Positions 24,863 to 33,118 of a DNA stretch of 64,000 bases are shown here, in pieces. The notes beneath the pieces are model-generated. The model made no database searches and was not told the DNA's origin. It saw nothing but the letters and a program-made list of their open reading frames with translations. The position numbers were made by a program, and so were the translations under genes. Numbering within the stretch: position 1 is the first letter of the stretch; every line of letters begins with the position of its first letter. Origin of the DNA: Acinetobacter variabilis (GTDB lineage: Bacteria; Pseudomonadota; Gammaproteobacteria; Pseudomonadales; Moraxellaceae); the NCBI RefSeq assembly GCF_000369625.1, contig NZ_KB850113.1, positions 1,523,186 to 1,587,185 of the forward strand. The letters run 5' to 3'.

Positions 24863-25150
24863 TCAAGTATTCTTTATAGGTATCAGCTTAAGTTTCCATT
24901 CACTATCAAACCTCTTATTTAGAAAGTTTGTTATCTGGTTCTCACGATCTTTGAACTCATATGGAGTTAAGACTATTGCATTCCTTCCGCTAGATACCCC
25001 ATACCTTGTAAATCCCGTAAGCGCTCTCCTTGTAGAAGTATTATTTGACAAAAGAACCCTTGCCTTTCCTTCTCTTATTAAACGCTTTCGGCCTCTTATT
25101 TTAGGGCACTTATCTGCAGGTATTTCGATCTCAATTGCAAAACAAACCAT
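24863..25150 (-). CDS. Unknown basic protein between portal and capsid blocks
   Basis: A 95-residue Arg/Lys-rich protein (IRGRKRLIREGKARVLLSNN, then STRRALTGFTRYGVSSGRN). It is preceded by an AT-rich gap (25151-25284) and followed by two terminators, so it looks like a single-gene insert rather than a virion gene. The basic N-terminal half could bind nucleic acid. I do not recognise a family. Confidence 0.55.
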   Translation of the reverse strand: MVCFAIEIEIPADKCPKIRGRKRLIREGKARVLLSNNTSTRRALTGFTRYGVSSGRNAIVLTPYEFKDRENQITNFLNKRFDSEWKLKLIPIKNT

Positions 25151-25284
25151 ATCCCAACCAAGTGACTAAGCTGTACAGATTTTATAAGTCTACTTTGCCC
25201 CTAATCCAATATTTAAATATTCCATTCGTTGTATAAAAAATGTAGCTTAAACATTGTCCTATAGCAGATTAGTTAATTAAAAGA

Positions 25285-26490
25285 TTAATTAACTAGTGGT
25301 CTGATCGTATAAACCATCTGCCCTTCAACCGCTTCAATCGAAACAACCTCAAATGACAATCCCATCGGTATTAAAACGCCGTTACCAGCATTCAACATAT
25401 CCAGATCAACACCCAAGCCTTTAGCATTCTCAATCTTAATCACGATATCTGAAGCTGTATCAGCCATCAGCAACGGCGCATTAAGCTGAGCTGTCTGCCC
25501 AACCTGATAAGCCGCTACTTGATTAAGTGTCGCAGCACCCACCACGGTTGAAGCCGCATTGCTCGCCACAGCTTGAATAGCTGCCAGATCAGTACTCAGC
25601 CAGCGCTTAAGTACATCATCAGCTAGTGAGCCTGTAGCAGAGTTTAAATAGCCAGTCAGTGCGGCATCATTTCCCTGCACATAGTCCAAGAAGGTGCGAA
25701 TCGCACTTGGTCGAATGCTTGGATCAAGTGGTATTACTGTATTGGCCACAGTATCGAATAAGTCCCGAGTCTTATCATCCATCGGAGTAAATAGGCTGGT
25801 GAGCTTTTTACTCGCCGTCCATTCAGCCTTAATAACTTCTTTCTGCTCCAGGAGATATTCCTTATCTAAACTCGAAGCACTGATCTTTTTATCCACCAGC
25901 GATTCAAGTTCACCAAACTGTAATGGATGAGAACTCCAGTCCAAAGCCTCGGCAATTTCAGGCAACTGATCATCAGGTGTAATGCCGTATTTCAATGCCT
26001 GTTTCTCGGTTAAGGCAATCACGGTACAACGGCAACGGAAAGAAATTGGCGGGTAATGTGTTAGCCAGAATGGATCATCAATGTGACGAACAATCCGGTT
26101 CAAAGCTAAATGACTGGGACGCACCCGACTATCATCGATAGCTGAGTACATTAGATAAGGACGGCGTTTCTTGTTCCGTTGCTGCTGGATCCATCGACCA
26201 TGACCGTAAGCACTTTGGATGTTCGTACGAAATACATTGTCCAGGTAGTGCTTTGGCAAAATGATTTCAGATTCTTTAATGAGTTTCTGAAAATCTTTAA
26301 ATGTCCCACCGTCGGCAATGGATTTATTCACTGCTTTGATGACCGTCTCGATCTGCTCAAGACTCGATAGAAAGCTAACCGTGGTTGCCATCTGCCGAGT
26401 CTTTAGATCCATTGAGTAGAACTCATCGGGCAATACAATCTTGCGTTGCTGTGCATAGCGTAATGCTTCAAGAAATGTGACTGGTTGCAT
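25285..26490 (-). CDS. Head morphogenesis protein (SPP1 gp7 / Mu gpF-like)
   Basis: A 401-residue minor head protein; the ATG at 26490 has AAGG nine bases upstream, and three earlier in-frame ATGs are alternatives (longest from 26523). The hallmark of the family, PISFRCRCTVIALTEKQA, follows a DDSRVRPSHLALN segment. The N-terminal part is helical (TFLEALRYAQQRKIVLPDEF). It interacts with portal and DNA in related phages. Past residue 230 the protein is less conserved, with Ala-rich and strand-rich segments ending VEGQMVYTIRPLVN. It overlaps the 68-residue gene by 23 bases. Confidence 0.85.
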   Translation of the reverse strand: MQPVTFLEALRYAQQRKIVLPDEFYSMDLKTRQMATTVSFLSSLEQIETVIKAVNKSIADGGTFKDFQKLIKESEIILPKHYLDNVFRTNIQSAYGHGRWIQQQRNKKRRPYLMYSAIDDSRVRPSHLALNRIVRHIDDPFWLTHYPPISFRCRCTVIALTEKQALKYGITPDDQLPEIAEALDWSSHPLQFGELESLVDKKISASSLDKEYLLEQKEVIKAEWTASKKLTSLFTPMDDKTRDLFDTVANTVIPLDPSIRPSAIRTFLDYVQGNDAALTGYLNSATGSLADDVLKRWLSTDLAAIQAVASNAASTVVGAATLNQVAAYQVGQTAQLNAPLLMADTASDIVIKIENAKGLGVDLDMLNAGNGVLIPMGLSFEVVSIEAVEGQMVYTIRPLVN

Positions 26491-26674
26491 TGTCGGCATC
26501 CTTGCTATAAACATGCTTTGCATTCAGCCAAAGCTTGAAATATTCATCACGAACATCAAAGTAATGGCCTAATTTCTTACGCCGATATATTGAAGATTCA
26601 TCGAAAGCCAGTCCACAATATTTGGTGCAAAACTCTTCAAACTCATCATATAACGCCTGAATATCTTCCATCAC
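26468..26674 (-). CDS. Small protein between portal and head morphogenesis genes
   Basis: A 68-residue acidic, Tyr/Phe-rich protein (MMEDIQALYDEFEEFCTKYC). Its start overlaps the portal stop by four bases and its 3' end overlaps the next gene, so it is translated as part of the chain. Small genes here are frequent in Mu-like clusters. The function is unknown. Confidence 0.6.
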   Translation of the reverse strand: MMEDIQALYDEFEEFCTKYCGLAFDESSIYRRKKLGHYFDVRDEYFKLWLNAKHVYSKDADNATSHIS

Positions 26675-28155
26675 TTGCCACCACTCGCAGCCATGTACCC
26701 TAAAATGTCCGCAGCATACAAAGCCTGATCTAACCTAGCGGAAAACTCGGTTTTAGTAGCATTCGGAATGAGCTGCATAAGATTGAACACCAACGCTTCA
26801 GGACTGTCTGACGTACCAATCAATTGTTTGATTTCAGCATCATTCAGCAGCGTTAAATCATCCTGCCCATCAGTTAGTTCTTCAACTTCTTGCTGTTCTG
26901 GCGAAAGCTTGTTTGCTGTCGCCTTGAAGTTGAATGCCTGGCGAGGTAGTGCAGTGAATTGATTGAAGCCAGTTTGAGGCTGTTCAATCACATCACCATC
27001 TTCCAGACCATATTCACGTTTGAAGTATTGCGGCGTTAAAACCGCACCAGCATTTTTAAGCTTCACATCACGATCCGCTTTAGGCTCTTCTAGTGATTTC
27101 TCTTCACCAATGATGACCCGATGACGTTCCCAACCATTGAGATCACATAATGCGTTAATAATGGCTTGAATCGTCGGCATGATCATTCGTACATCGGCTT
27201 TATACTTTGAGTTTTGCACTTCAAGATGCACATCACCCAAAGCACGAGAGCCCGCACCATCTGTACCACTGGTTAAAGTCTGACCCAGAATCACCTTTTG
27301 AATACGGCGCTCAAGGTTCTTGTCAAAAGTTTCGAATGTCTGTGATGCGTTGCCATTGGTATTGGCTGTCTGGATCTCTACCGAATCTGTACCGCTTAAA
27401 GCAATTACCGAACTGGCATGCGCTCTAAGTAGTGCATCACGCATATCTGTCGTCTTGCCGGCGGTTTTACCAACCAGCATTGGTAAGCCAAACTTTTCAA
27501 CGAACTTGGCCCAGAACTTAAAGCCAGACGTTTTGAAGAACCAGACCCAGTACAGTCGACTTAAAAGAGCCTCACCTAATGGATTCTCATAAGTAGATTT
27601 ACAACGTGTTAAAAAGTGTTTGAAGCGCTGGTCTACTTCCTGATCCTGTCGAGTCGTGTTGTAGTTGGCCAGCAGCATCAGACGACCATCATTCTTAGGC
27701 TCATACCATTGCATTGGCTTTTCACCAATCCACTTAAAACCAATAAACGGCGTAATGGTATTGCCATCAATATGTAGGCTCGGTTCCTCAGGCTTGGTAT
27801 AGATTGCCTCTAATACAGAATATCCGTACCAGCGAGCATTCTGCGCACCCAAGAGAATCTCAGACCACCACTCACGTAAATGCTCCATAATGATTTTAGA
27901 TTCCGGTCGGTCCATCGGCTCTACACGCCATGATGCACTCTCAAGTTTATCCTGGCGTTTTTCAATGGCCTGATAAATCTCATCGTCATACATCATGACT
28001 TTTAAACGTGGACGGGTGACCCCTGCTTTTCTTAGCACTTCATCGCCGTCTGGCATCTTGGTCAGATAACTGATTAAAGCCTGTTCAGCTTCATGAGAAT
28101 ACAGTGCACCAGCTTCAGGTTTTGCATTCTCAGGCTTTTTCCTTTTCTTAGACAT
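26671..28155 (-). CDS. Portal protein (DUF935, Mu gp29-like)
   Basis: A 494-residue portal that would form the dodecameric DNA gate. DUF935 features are clear: SWRVEPMDRPESKIIMEHL, GYSVLEAIYT, PLGEALLSRLYWVWFFKTSG, WAKFVEKFGLPMLVG, SSVIALSGTDSVEIQ, and RRIQKVILGQTLTSGTDGAG followed by LGDVHLEV. The Lys-rich leader (MSKKRKKPENAKPEAG) is typical. It follows the terminase large subunit directly. Confidence 0.92.
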   Translation of the reverse strand: MSKKRKKPENAKPEAGALYSHEAEQALISYLTKMPDGDEVLRKAGVTRPRLKVMMYDDEIYQAIEKRQDKLESASWRVEPMDRPESKIIMEHLREWWSEILLGAQNARWYGYSVLEAIYTKPEEPSLHIDGNTITPFIGFKWIGEKPMQWYEPKNDGRLMLLANYNTTRQDQEVDQRFKHFLTRCKSTYENPLGEALLSRLYWVWFFKTSGFKFWAKFVEKFGLPMLVGKTAGKTTDMRDALLRAHASSVIALSGTDSVEIQTANTNGNASQTFETFDKNLERRIQKVILGQTLTSGTDGAGSRALGDVHLEVQNSKYKADVRMIMPTIQAIINALCDLNGWERHRVIIGEEKSLEEPKADRDVKLKNAGAVLTPQYFKREYGLEDGDVIEQPQTGFNQFTALPRQAFNFKATANKLSPEQQEVEELTDGQDDLTLLNDAEIKQLIGTSDSPEALVFNLMQLIPNATKTEFSARLDQALYAADILGYMAASGGK

Positions 28156-28164
28156 AACTCAACC

Positions 28165-29700
28165 TTATGCAGCCGGAGGGCTGTAATTAATCGCAATTAC
28201 TGCGTCTTCAATCGCATCAATCAGCGTATCTACTTGGTCATCATGATCATGGGTAAATGCCGCATTGAATGCTTCACATTCTTCAAAGAATTCACCGACC
28301 CAATGAGCATCTTTAGGTACCATCACAAAACGATCTTCCGGTTTATCCCTATAGTTTGCTTCGAGATGGACCTGCACATCCATGAAACGGGATAGCTTGT
28401 CTGTATTACGTTGGACTGGAATCACAGCGACACCAGAGTAAGTGCCGAGTGTTTGGATCAATTGAGTACCTGACGCTTTATCCTCTACTTTCATGTAGCG
28501 AATAGGCTTGGTGTGCCAGGTGTATTCCTTGTGCTTATCCAGAAATGCTTTAGCCTGACGATTCAATTCTGGTGCTTCCCATTTACCGCGCAAGAGATCT
28601 AGCAAGTACAGCTTGCTGTCAATCCCCATGCCTACAAGTAGGAATACGGAATAGTCATTGTGCTCTTTGGTCTTTTGAGCGGTATCAACAAGGACAGCAC
28701 GCCACTGAAGTTCTGGAATATCTTTATAGAATCCAAACCATTCAGACTTAATCAGGTCACCGCCTAATTTCTTAGGCTGCTGCATGTACTGACTAGAGAA
28801 TGTATAACGGGATACCGTGGCACCTTCTTTATCCTTGCCACCCTTTTCAAGTTGTAATAAGGATTGAAGCGATTCTTTCTTTGGCCAGTAACTTTGGCGG
28901 CCTTGCTCATCACGCTCAGCATCTCGCGGTACCAGCTTTTGAATATGCTTTGGCAAGGTTGCAATGTACTTATCATCAATTAATGCCGGAATAGATATTT
29001 GAGTCCATTCACCAGGTAAATTACCTGTCATGACAAAGTTGGTTGGATCCTCAGTATGCAGGCGCTGCATGATCATGATGATGGGTGTATCAGACTTGGC
29101 TTTACGTGAGTTCACCGTATTAAGTAACTTACGATTGGCAGCATCTCGTTTGATCTTACTGAAAGCATCTTCTGGCTTTAACGGGTCATCAATGATGATA
29201 CAACCTGTAAAGCCATCATCTGCCAATGTCCCTGCTCGCCGTCCTGTTACCTGTCCACCCATGGAGGCAACATACACATGGCCAACATCATAGTCCTCAA
29301 CCGTAATCTTCCATTCTTTCTTGGAGTCAGTACTATTGGAGACCGTTAAATCCCACATCAATCGATAGTCTTTCGACTTCACAATGTCACGTGCCGTGTC
29401 TGATACGCCCTCAACCAGTGACTGGGAGAAGGATAGATACAGAAATCGTGAACGTGCATTTAGGGCTAAACCACGCGGAATCAAATTGGTTGTAAGTTCA
29501 GTCTTGCCGGCTCCTGGTGGAACGTTGATGACGACGTTTGCAATCTCACCTGCAATGACTTGGTCAATGATCCAAGAGATATAAACGTGGTGCCAGTTCA
29601 CCGTAAATTTAAAGCCCATTCGGGGCTTGAAGAATCGCCGGGTGAAATATAAATGCTCATCTTCACACAGCTTTTTTTCAACCTGTGTTTGCAGATCCAT
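28165..29700 (-). CDS. Terminase large subunit
   Basis: A 511-residue packaging motor. The N-terminal ATPase has Walker A at PPGAGKTELT (residues 61-70) and an acidic Walker B at GCIIIDDPLKPEDA; SMGGQVTGRRAGTLADDGF is a typical coupling region. The C-terminal nuclease of RNase H fold shows AVLVDTAQKTKEHNDYSVFL and VEDKASGTQLIQTL. It starts one base after the stop of the small subunit and ends just before portal. Confidence 0.95.
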   Translation of the reverse strand: MDLQTQVEKKLCEDEHLYFTRRFFKPRMGFKFTVNWHHVYISWIIDQVIAGEIANVVINVPPGAGKTELTTNLIPRGLALNARSRFLYLSFSQSLVEGVSDTARDIVKSKDYRLMWDLTVSNSTDSKKEWKITVEDYDVGHVYVASMGGQVTGRRAGTLADDGFTGCIIIDDPLKPEDAFSKIKRDAANRKLLNTVNSRKAKSDTPIIMIMQRLHTEDPTNFVMTGNLPGEWTQISIPALIDDKYIATLPKHIQKLVPRDAERDEQGRQSYWPKKESLQSLLQLEKGGKDKEGATVSRYTFSSQYMQQPKKLGGDLIKSEWFGFYKDIPELQWRAVLVDTAQKTKEHNDYSVFLLVGMGIDSKLYLLDLLRGKWEAPELNRQAKAFLDKHKEYTWHTKPIRYMKVEDKASGTQLIQTLGTYSGVAVIPVQRNTDKLSRFMDVQVHLEANYRDKPEDRFVMVPKDAHWVGEFFEECEAFNAAFTHDHDDQVDTLIDAIEDAVIAINYSPPAA

Positions 29701-30165
29701 TTAGTATTCCTCTTGGGCCTTCTTTACTGCAGCTTCAACCTGCTCTTGAGTAGCATGAACAACGGTGGTCTGTAATGCTTCACCGTCCTTACCAGTAATC
29801 TCTTGTCGGTTAGTGAATTGGCCACCTACATCTTTAGCAGCCTGTTCAAGAATCTTAAGAGCTAATTTTGCATTCTTGGTTTTTTCAAGTTGCTTCTGAT
29901 ATTGCTTAAGCCGGTAATACTTACTGGCAATTGGAATATCTATCAAACCTTCATCAAATTTCTTACGAGTCTGGTTGAATAGATCTGCAAGTTTTTTCCC
30001 GAGATTGCGACCCGCGTATTTAGTCGGATCATAGTTTTCACACTGACGGCGATCGATTTCGATGTTGAACTCTTGCTTGACCAACTCCGCAACTTCTTGA
30101 GGGGTATCACGGCATGCAAGAGCTTGAACAATAAATATTTTTACAGGCTCTTTAAGTGCTGCCAT
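29701..30165 (-). CDS. Terminase small subunit (DUF2280)
   Basis: A 154-residue protein from the ATG at 30165 with GGGGG six bases upstream; the ATG eighteen bases earlier lacks a site. It has the DUF2280 pattern (FIVQALACRDTPQEVAELVK, then FNIEIDRRQCENYDPTKYAG), an HTH-like N-terminus for recognising the pac or cos DNA, and a coiled coil, KYYRLKQYQKQLEKTKNAKL, for ring assembly. The stop abuts the large-subunit ATG. Confidence 0.88.
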   Translation of the reverse strand: MAALKEPVKIFIVQALACRDTPQEVAELVKQEFNIEIDRRQCENYDPTKYAGRNLGKKLADLFNQTRKKFDEGLIDIPIASKYYRLKQYQKQLEKTKNAKLALKILEQAAKDVGGQFTNRQEITGKDGEALQTTVVHATQEQVEAAVKKAQEEY

Positions 30166-30212
30166 AAATCCCCCTTTTGTCATGCTACGTCATGCAAAGT
30201 AGGCAAAAAAAT

Positions 30213-30854
30213 TTAACCGATGACACAGTTCCCACAACACGCAGCAATACTTGTTTCAGATACAAACGGCGCATTCTTGGCAATTTCAACGAGACGTTTC
30301 ACTGAGTCATCAGCTCCCCACCGTTTAGTCTCACCAAAGAACACTTCGACATCGTGGCCAGCCAAGTAATGCTTAGGCAGCCCAGTCATGTCGCTATAAA
30401 TGATTTCGCCATCTTCATCACGCTCTACACCGATGTGATAAAGCTCATGTTCAATCAGCCTGCAGAAGTCTCTATCTGTAGCCTGTTCACAATAAGTAGC
30501 ATCAATGGTAATCAGATATTGCGGCACAAAACCAAACCAATCCCGCATCTGTTGTTCTTGGCGTGCTTTCTTCCAGCCACCTTGGTTGAACATTACTTTT
30601 TCACATTGACCCAATACCATACGTTTTTTAGCTACGGCGGCAGATGAAGCCCAGGCGAATGCAAGGAACTCATCATTGTCGTGAAGTAGTTCAGCAATAT
30701 GATCATGATCTGGGTTGTGCAATTCACCACCTAAAGTAAGCCAATTCTTTACGACCCATTCTTTAAGCTCTGGTGCCGGTGCCAAGCGAATGGCTTCTTC
30801 TTCCTCGGCTTGATCAATCAAAGTCGACGGCGGGAATGGTCTGAACTGTTCCAT
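30213..30854 (-). CDS. Putative phage metallopeptidase
   Basis: A 213-residue protein with HELYHIG (His136, Glu137, His140) and a likely third ligand in GHDVEVFFGETKRWG, the zincin-like layout of the phage putative metallopeptidase family. A DFCRLIEHELYH helix is centred on the site. Its substrate is unknown; homologues are common beside terminase genes. It overlaps the nuclease-like gene by 41 bases. Confidence 0.8.
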   Translation of the reverse strand: MEQFRPFPPSTLIDQAEEEEAIRLAPAPELKEWVVKNWLTLGGELHNPDHDHIAELLHDNDEFLAFAWASSAAVAKKRMVLGQCEKVMFNQGGWKKARQEQQMRDWFGFVPQYLITIDATYCEQATDRDFCRLIEHELYHIGVERDEDGEIIYSDMTGLPKHYLAGHDVEVFFGETKRWGADDSVKRLVEIAKNAPFVSETSIAACCGNCVIG

Positions 30855-31254
30855 GTGATGCCCTTAAATTTCTAAGCCGCTGTATGGCCCTGTTGGATGA
30901 TGAGATATCTGATACTTCGAAGCGTATATACCGATATCCCATTGCTTCAGCATGGTCATAACGATCAATGCTCCAGGCTTTAGTCGCCAGCTTACCCTTA
31001 CGGCCACCAGACCACGGACCACCCGCTATTTCAATCAATGTGAGATAACCAACCAGGTGCAAATCGAAACGCCAGTGCTTAGTAGTTTTGAAATGAAAAT
31101 ATTCTTCATATTTGATTTCCATCCGATCAAGGATCTCTTTGAGCCGATCGAATGCTTCTAAGTATTTCTCACTGGTTTTAGGTAATGGTCTGTTGCGAGG
31201 TTTATTTTTGATTGGGTCTTTATCAGTTAATTTTTTATAGTGCTTAGGATCCAT
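30814..31254 (-). CDS. PD-(D/E)XK nuclease-like protein
   Basis: A 146-residue protein. HWRFDLHLVGYLTLIEIAGG shows the Asp-x(n)-Glu-x-Ala/Lys pattern and the GGPWSGGRK segment of Vsr/DUF559-like or phage endonucleases, followed by YDHAEAMGYRYIRFE, a C-terminal strand typical of this fold. The usual core lysine is replaced in EIAGG, which is normal in the subgroup with EIDGG. It could process packaging or recombination intermediates. Confidence 0.7.
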   Translation of the reverse strand: MDPKHYKKLTDKDPIKNKPRNRPLPKTSEKYLEAFDRLKEILDRMEIKYEEYFHFKTTKHWRFDLHLVGYLTLIEIAGGPWSGGRKGKLATKAWSIDRYDHAEAMGYRYIRFEVSDISSSNRAIQRLRNLRASHGTVQTIPAVDFD

Positions 31255-31420
31255 ATAAAGCGAACCGCAAATTCTTAATACGCTCTTTCAGCTTAATCAT
31301 GATGCCGTCAATTGCATGCAGCTCATTAAGCGTCAATCCAGATCGACTGAGGTTCTGATACTTAGACAGCTCAGCACTGCAAAATTCTAAGTCTTGTTTA
31401 GCTTGTACTTTGTCTGTCAT
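31244..31420 (-). CDS. Small coiled-coil protein, 58 residues
   Basis: An ORF shorter than usual cut-offs: MTDKVQAKQDLEFCSAELSK, then LSRSGLTLNELHAIDGIMIK and a Lys/Arg-rich end. The start has GGGG seven bases upstream and the stop overlaps the next gene's start by 11 bases, both supporting translation. A helical regulatory or adaptor protein is likely; no function can be given. Confidence 0.6.
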   Translation of the reverse strand: MTDKVQAKQDLEFCSAELSKYQNLSRSGLTLNELHAIDGIMIKLKERIKNLRFALYGS

Positions 31421-31434
31421 GGGTACCCCACAAT

Positions 31435-31459
31435 AAAAAACCCAGCACTCAGGCTGGGT
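31435..31459 (-). terminator. Terminator after the HicAB pair
   Basis: On the minus strand CCCAGC-CTGAGT-GCTGGG is followed by TTTTTTATT. It closes the toxin-antitoxin operon before the terminase block. Confidence 0.8.
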
Positions 31460-31476
31460 CTGTCATATTGTTTATT

Positions 31477-31863
31477 TTACTGATGCAATGCCATTTCCGC
31501 GCTTTTGGCTAAAAATGCCGAACGGCTTAAATGTTGTTTTTTAGCCATAGCATCAATACGTTTCACTAAAGCTTCTGGCATGCTGATATTAATACGAACA
31601 GACTTGGTATTTACCTTTGCTGTATCAATATCAACTAACAACCAAAAACCACCTTCAAATCTCTCATCACTTAACCATTGTTCCGGGCTTGACGGTGTAG
31701 GTAACGGAATATCTTCACCATCAAAGTGAACTTCAACCGCTTCCTGCGCCATGCGCTGGATGTCTTGCATTTCATCAGCAGCACTGAAACACCCTTCAAA
31801 GTCAGGGAAAGTTAAACCGTATGCAGTATCTTCATCTTTATGAACATATACTGGATATAACAT
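31477..31863 (-). CDS. hicB: HicB-family antitoxin
   Basis: A 128-residue antitoxin from the ATG at 31863, which follows GGAGG at ideal spacing. The N-terminal partial RNase H fold is typical (MLYPVYVHKDEDTAYGLTFP, then FEGCFSAADEMQD), and the C-terminus is a ribbon-helix-helix (VRINISMPEALVKRID, HLSRSAFLAKSAEMAL) that binds DNA. It neutralises HicA and represses the operon. The toxin stop is two bases upstream. Confidence 0.9.
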   Translation of the reverse strand: MLYPVYVHKDEDTAYGLTFPDFEGCFSAADEMQDIQRMAQEAVEVHFDGEDIPLPTPSSPEQWLSDERFEGGFWLLVDIDTAKVNTKSVRINISMPEALVKRIDAMAKKQHLSRSAFLAKSAEMALHQ

Positions 31864-31865
31864 TT

Positions 31866-32054
31866 TTACCTCCATTCCCAACCAGCCTGTTTATATATAT
31901 TGCGTAGAGTTCCTATCGGCATATCTTTACGTGGATGTGGCACCACAACATGCCCGGACTTTTCAGGATGCTTGTACTTTTCATGGTCGCCCTTACCGCC
32001 AACCTTATACCAGCCTTCCTGCTCTAGACGCTTAATAATATCTTTGCTGTTCAT
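31866..32054 (-). CDS. hicA: HicA-family mRNA interferase toxin
   Basis: A 62-residue toxin (MNSKDIIKRLEQEGWYKVGG, then GDHEKYKHP), with the catalytic His of the dsRBD-like fold at residue 24 and the VVVPHPRKDMPIGTLRNI stretch. HicA cleaves mRNA in stressed cells. An in-frame ATG 33 bases upstream would add 11 residues but would put the palindrome at 32055-32070 inside the gene, and neither start has a strong ribosome site. The toxin-first order is normal for hicAB. It may serve phage maintenance or exclusion. Confidence 0.88.
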   Translation of the reverse strand: MNSKDIIKRLEQEGWYKVGGKGDHEKYKHPEKSGHVVVPHPRKDMPIGTLRNIYKQAGWEWR

Positions 32055-32070
32055 TGTGTAACTATACACA
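32055..32070. promoter_or_regulatory. Inverted repeat abutting the hicA start
   Basis: TGTGTA-ACTA-TACACA has 6-bp perfect arms and lies directly upstream of the preferred hicA ATG. It is a good candidate HicB operator. The position would be unusual, leaving almost no leader. Confidence 0.5.
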
Positions 32071-32273
32071 CTTTTGGGTGGTTTCATGATAAAAAGTCTC
32101 TAAATAACTATTTCGTATTTAGTTCATGATGACTACTAAAGCACTAACTCTCAATAGCAATATTTTACTATGTTATTGTTTTATAATAATATATTAACAT
32201 TAAAAAAAATAAAATTAATGAATAACAAATACTAAGCTAGGCGTTCATTTAATGTAACAAAATATTTTAATAA

Positions 32274-32309
32274 AAAGAAAAACCCCTCAACATCTAGAAT
32301 GCGAGGGGC
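32274..32309 (-). terminator. Terminator after the 131-residue membrane protein
   Basis: On the minus strand CCCCTC, a 14-base loop and GAGGGG are followed by a T-rich tract. It lies between the membrane-protein gene and hicA, which must therefore have its own promoter. Confidence 0.65.
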
Positions 32310-32346
32310 TTTGATTGCCGTAATACGTCCGGCGAAGTGGAAATTT

Positions 32347-32742
32347 TTATTCAATAGTCGGACGCTTGCCGGCCTCTAGAACCGGAATATTCGCTTCAGT
32401 TGGCACGTAGACGATCTGACTAATATTGCCTTCACGCAATGCCTCACCAAATGCTCCAATAAACTCTTGCTGACGGTACTCTGGATATTCTTGAGCGGCC
32501 TTACCCATAACCTTGATTGCTTCGGCACGCAGCTTTGCACTTTCCAGTTCTGATTTTGCAGTCTCTATAGCAATTTGCTTGGACTGCTGGGCTTCCGCGA
32601 GCCTCGCCTGACCAGACATGCCTTGTTGCCAAACTTTGTATTGCGGCCATGCAAACAAGAAAAACAGGAAGATCACAATGACAAAAGCAGCAATCATTCC
32701 AATCAGCACATTGTCTGCATTACCTTTCTGAAACTTATTCAT
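32347..32742 (-). CDS. Small single-pass membrane protein with helical periplasmic part
   Basis: A 131-residue protein from the ATG at 32742, following GAGTGGAAA. One strong membrane helix (VLIGMIAAFVIVIFLFFLFA) is followed by a charged coiled coil (QSKQIAIETAKSELESAKLR) and a small C-terminal domain (SQIVYVPTEANIPVLEAGKR). This C-terminal layout resembles the tail of SPFH or band-7 proteins, but the domain itself is missing. Its role and link to the neighbouring tRNA are unknown. Confidence 0.6.
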   Translation of the reverse strand: MNKFQKGNADNVLIGMIAAFVIVIFLFFLFAWPQYKVWQQGMSGQARLAEAQQSKQIAIETAKSELESAKLRAEAIKVMGKAAQEYPEYRQQEFIGAFGEALREGNISQIVYVPTEANIPVLEAGKRPTIE

Positions 32743-33011
32743 TTTCCACTCACTTTTTTTGATAATAAAAAAGCCCATCAAATTAATGACAGGCCTATGT
32801 TCTTTAATTGGTTTACTTAATTCGTGTAATTGTTTCGATGCTTTCCGCACTTTCTACACTCGACCTGAACAAATATGTCAGACTCGTAATCGTAGTGATG
32901 AAAGCAGAATAATCGTTTTAGGAATTGGAGCATGTGGATCTCCTTACACCGGAGCTTATACCGGAGTTAAGCTTTAGTTTTAATTAGGGCGAATTCGCCA
33001 CAATTAGAATC

Positions 33012-33088
33012 TGGCACGCCATGTAGGACTCGAACCCACAACCATTGGTGTAGAAAACCCATGCTCTTTCCAGTTGAGCTAATGGCGC
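33012..33088 (-). tRNA. Phage-encoded tRNA-Arg (UCU)
   Basis: A 77-nt cloverleaf on the minus strand: acceptor GCGCCAT pairs with ATGGCGT (one G-T pair), D-arm GCTC/GAGC, anticodon loop TTTCTAC giving UCU, T-arm GTGGG-TTCGAGT-CCTAC, and an encoded CCA with a G discriminator. The anticodon stem has one G-A mismatch, which may weaken it. It would read AGA/AGG codons. It stands alone between the membrane-protein gene and the Q-like gene region, behind a terminator-like hairpin. Confidence 0.88.
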
Positions 33089-33091
33089 ATT

Positions 33092-33118
33092 AAAAAAGGA
33101 TGTGGTGATCTGCCACAC
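33092..33118 (-). terminator. Hairpin just upstream of tRNA-Arg(UCU)
   Basis: On the minus strand TGTGG-CAGATCA-CCACA, then TCC and TTTTTT, resembles an intrinsic terminator 4-30 bases before the tRNA 5' end. Unless antiterminated it would prevent tRNA readthrough from upstream; alternatively it belongs to the tRNA leader. Confidence 0.5.
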
